NCBI GenBank assembly: GCA_026785985.1
Contig: JAJAYX010000780.1
Location: 1-7,586, forward strand
DNA: 7,586 nt
Direction of reading: 5' to 3'
From: Rudanella sp.
Lineage (GTDB): Bacteria; Bacteroidota; Bacteroidia; Cytophagales; Spirosomataceae
Below the pieces are notes generated by a model. The model was not told the DNA's origin, did not search any database, and was given only the letters and a program-made list of their open reading frames with translations. A program made the position numbers and the translations under genes. Below, one piece after another: positions 5,245-7,586 of the stretch; the stretch's first letter is position 1; every line of letters begins with the position of its first letter.

Positions 5245-7586
5245 CTAATCCTCGTCGGTTGCTATTACCCGCACAAAGGCCGACCGGCGCGGGGCTGGCA
5301 CCGCCGTATTTTCGCCCCGCAGACCCTTCCAGAGAATCTCGTTGAACAGCTTATCGTCGATTTTATCTACGTCTGAAAAATCTAACCGCTCCGATTTTTT
5401 CGCGCTGGGTGTGTAGGCCGTATTCAGTGCGTCCAGATCAATATTACACGGCACCGCCCGGTAGGGTGCCGTGTTGGGCGTGGCCGTAAAACTGCGGAAC
5501 ATCGGTATGGCCCCCGCATCGTACTGGCTCATGGGAGGTAGGCCCAGAATCAACTCCATCGTGCGGAGCATCCCGGAGGTCGAGTACATGGTATGATCAA
5601 CAAACTTTCGCTTTGTGTAGGGACTGACAACCAGCGCGTTAGACCGATGGGCATCCACATGGTCGGGGCCGTTCTGGGCATCGTCTTCGAGAATAAAAAT
5701 GGCTGATTCATTCCAGATTTTGCTCTGACTGATGTGTTCGATCAGCATTCCAACGGCCAGGTCATTGTCGGCCACGCAGGCATAGGGTGTCATTTGGCCC
5801 ACGGCCAGTCCGTGCGTGTGGTCGTTGCCAAGCCGGATGGTGCTGAGTTGCGGCACGACATTGGCCACCAGTAATGAGTCGAAATCACGCTTCCACTGAT
5901 TCACCCGCGTGGTGTCTTTGGTTTTATTGACGTAGAACGTGGTGAAATTTTTACAGACGTGGGCCGCGTCGAGTGCCGGAATATTGCCCTTGTCTTTATC
6001 CACAAACACGCCGTAGCTCCGGTAACTGACTCCCTTGCGCTGGCAAAAATCCCAGATAAAGCCGTCTTTGTCGTTGGCAATGGCGCGTCGGCCCATGCCT
6101 TCGGTAACGCCCCCGCGTCGGCTGTAGCCCGACACCCACGTTTTTTCGAGGTAGTCGTTGGCGTGGGCGGCCATGCTCCAGTTATGGCCGTCGGCACTCA
6201 CTTCGGCATCCACGTAAAAGTTGTCGAGCAGCACAAACTCGCGGGCCAGTTTGTGCTGGTTGGGCGTGTATTTTTCCCCGAACAAACAAAGTGTCGAGTC
6301 GCCGTTGCCTTCTTTTATGTCGCCAAAAACCTGGTCGTAAGTACGGTTTTCTTTTAGGACGTAGAACACATATTTGATCGGCGAGACGGGTGCATTGGCT
6401 CCTATTTTCATTGGAATTGGATTGCCCGGTTCGCCCTCTGCGTTCAGTTCCTTATCTTTTTTGTAGGGGGCGTTGGCATACACTTTCCGGGCATACAGCG
6501 ACAGGACAGCCTCATTCGGTTCATCCACAATGCTCAAGGTGCCTTTCATCAATGCCCCAATGTATTGCAGCCGGTTGTTGGGGCGGGCGGCTTCGCCCAC
6601 GTGGGTTTCGGAGCGAACGGCCCGGCTAACCGGCTGCGGACCCAATGGGTTGGCAAAGGAGGTAAAACCCTTGCCGTTGGTCACGAATATCCGTTTGTCA
6701 ATCACCCGCACGTTGGTTGGGAACCAGCCCACCGGAACAAACCCTTTCGAGACACTCTTGCCCGGCGTACTCATGTCGAACACGGCCAGGCAATTATTGT
6801 CGGCGTTGGCAATATAGAGCGTTCGCTCATCCTTCGATAAAGCCAATCCGTTGGTGATAGAGCCAACGGGCGAGTCAGGATACAGAGCCGCATCGAGTAC
6901 TTCGATCACCTTCCTGGCGTTCACGTCGATCACCGAAACGCTGTTGTCGCCCGCATTGGCCACATACAGCCGGGTACCCCGCTTGTTCAGAATCAGTTCG
7001 TTCGGGTTATACGACACCGGGATGGTACCCGTTACGGTGCGGGTGTCGGTATTGAAAATAGCCACCTGCTTTCCACCCCAAACCGAGATGTACAGTTCTT
7101 TCCGGTCGGGCGACAACACGGCGGTGTAACACTCATGGCCCAGTTTCTCGTGATGCACAATGGCTTTCGTGGCCAGATCGAACACGTAGAGGGAGTTGTT
7201 GTCTTTGGTGACCACGTAGAGCAGGTTGCGGGCATCGTCGAGTTCAATGCCGACGGGCGAGATGCGTTCGGGCCATTTTTTGCCGAGAATCAGGCTGTCG
7301 GTCAGTACCAGTTTCCGGTCGGCAATGGCGTATTGGAGTACCTGATTGTCGTTGCCCGCCGAAGCATAGAGCGATTTCTCGTCGCGGCTGAACTTGAGGC
7401 CATAAAACGAACGCGGAATCTCGATGCTGTGCAGCACTTTTTCGGCCTTCGGGTCGATCAACTGGATCGTTTGCGTACCCTGTCCGTTGTTGGTCACGGC
7501 CATCAGCGAACCGGATACCGACACGGCAATGTTCAGCGGCAAGTCGCCCACTTCCAGCGAGCGGCTCGCCGGGGTCAGGCTCCAGC
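5245..7586 (-). CDS. YncE-like beta-propeller/alkaline phosphatase-family fusion, 5' truncated by window
   Basis: This gene is read from the right edge; 779 residues are visible and the true start is outside. The frame is open through 7586, and the residues before the GTG at 7551 (WSLTPASRSLE) fit the family, so that GTG is internal. Residues below count from 7551. Residues 1-310 are repeated YncE/WD40-like blades, for example LYVVTKDNNSLYVFDL (111-126), LYVANAGDNSVSVIDV (195-210) and LYIANADNNCLAVFD (245-259). Residues 392-690 form an alkaline-phosphatase-superfamily phosphoesterase domain: LKENRTYDQVFGD (399-411), SADGHNWSM (452-460), LGNDHTHG (574-581) and EDDAQNGPDHVDAHRS (622-637), which supply the expected Asp/His/Asn metal-site residues. 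It ends normally with PAPRRSAFVR and an acidic tail. Known relatives are usually exported and act on phosphate esters; the substrate is unknown. The signal peptide, if any, lies off-window. The domain set matches the family often named bifunctional YncE family protein/alkaline phosphatase family protein. Confidence 0.92.
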   Translation of the reverse strand, partial: WSLTPASRSLEVGDLPLNIAVSVSGSLMAVTNNGQGTQTIQLIDPKAEKVLHSIEIPRSFYGLKFSRDEKSLYASAGNDNQVLQYAIADRKLVLTDSLILGKKWPERISPVGIELDDARNLLYVVTKDNNSLYVFDLATKAIVHHEKLGHECYTAVLSPDRKELYISVWGGKQVAIFNTDTRTVTGTIPVSYNPNELILNKRGTRLYVANAGDNSVSVIDVNARKVIEVLDAALYPDSPVGSITNGLALSKDERTLYIANADNNCLAVFDMSTPGKSVSKGFVPVGWFPTNVRVIDKRIFVTNGKGFTSFANPLGPQPVSRAVRSETHVGEAARPNNRLQYIGALMKGTLSIVDEPNEAVLSLYARKVYANAPYKKDKELNAEGEPGNPIPMKIGANAPVSPIKYVFYVLKENRTYDQVFGDIKEGNGDSTLCLFGEKYTPNQHKLAREFVLLDNFYVDAEVSADGHNWSMAAHANDYLEKTWVSGYSRRGGVTEGMGRRAIANDKDGFIWDFCQRKGVSYRSYGVFVDKDKGNIPALDAAHVCKNFTTFYVNKTKDTTRVNQWKRDFDSLLVANVVPQLSTIRLGNDHTHGLAVGQMTPYACVADNDLAVGMLIEHISQSKIWNESAIFILEDDAQNGPDHVDAHRSNALVVSPYTKRKFVDHTMYSTSGMLRTMELILGLPPMSQYDAGAIPMFRSFTATPNTAPYRAVPCNIDLDALNTAYTPSAKKSERLDFSDVDKIDDKLFNEILWKGLRGENTAVPAPRRSAFVRVIATDED

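Noticed and set aside
5007..5345. Plus-strand 112-codon frame across the small ORF, inverted repeat and phosphatase 3' end
   Set aside because: It runs antisense through the inverted repeat and the conserved phosphatase C-terminus. Its composition is low-complexity and there is no family resemblance; it is a shadow frame.
1..7586. CRISPR array, tRNA/rRNA genes, insertion sequence or attachment site
   Set aside because: No regularly spaced direct repeats, cloverleaf-like sequence, rRNA motif, transposase frame or terminal inverted repeats were seen on reading both strands.

Overview
The window reads as chromosomal DNA from a Bacteroidota bacterium, most likely Cytophagales (Spirosoma/Fibrella-like; family level is inference). 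Three things point there. Two upstream regions carry a good match to the Bacteroidota -7 promoter element TAnnTTTG. The starts lack clear Shine-Dalgarno sequences and sit behind A/T-rich leaders. The glycyl-tRNA synthetase and the YncE/phosphatase fusion have the sequence style of that phylum.

Layout from left to right. (1) 1-331, minus: the first 110 codons of an SMC/OLD-like AAA ATPase with a clear Walker A, running off the left edge. (2) 332-420: a short divergent promoter region. (3) 421-1929, plus: complete glyS, the single-chain homodimeric glycyl-tRNA synthetase. (4) 1976-2009: a symmetric A-tract/GC-stem/T-tract hairpin, a bidirectional terminator between convergent genes. (5) 2022-4931, minus: a 969-residue multidomain protein with an N-terminal RelE/ParE-like domain, a complete UvrD/Rep-type superfamily 1 helicase core, an ankyrin-like segment and an uncharacterised C-terminus. 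(6) 4938-5081, minus: a previously uncalled 47-residue ORF ending 6 bases before the helicase start, so the two probably form an operon. (7) 5107-5141: a TAnnTTTG box fused to a perfect 13-bp inverted repeat, immediately upstream of that operon. (8) 5245-7586, minus: a YncE-type beta-propeller/alkaline-phosphatase-superfamily fusion whose 5' end lies beyond the right edge.

How the genes relate. glyS is housekeeping and the phosphatase fusion is probably an exported hydrolase; neither is obviously linked to the rest. The most interesting unit is the two-gene operon at 2022-5081. A toxin-fold domain is joined to an intact helicase motor and a protein-interaction repeat, a small partner ORF precedes it, and a palindrome overlaps its promoter. 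This arrangement resembles toxin-antitoxin autoregulation or an RNA/DNA surveillance or defence protein. Its function is not established from sequence, and the operon reading is inference.
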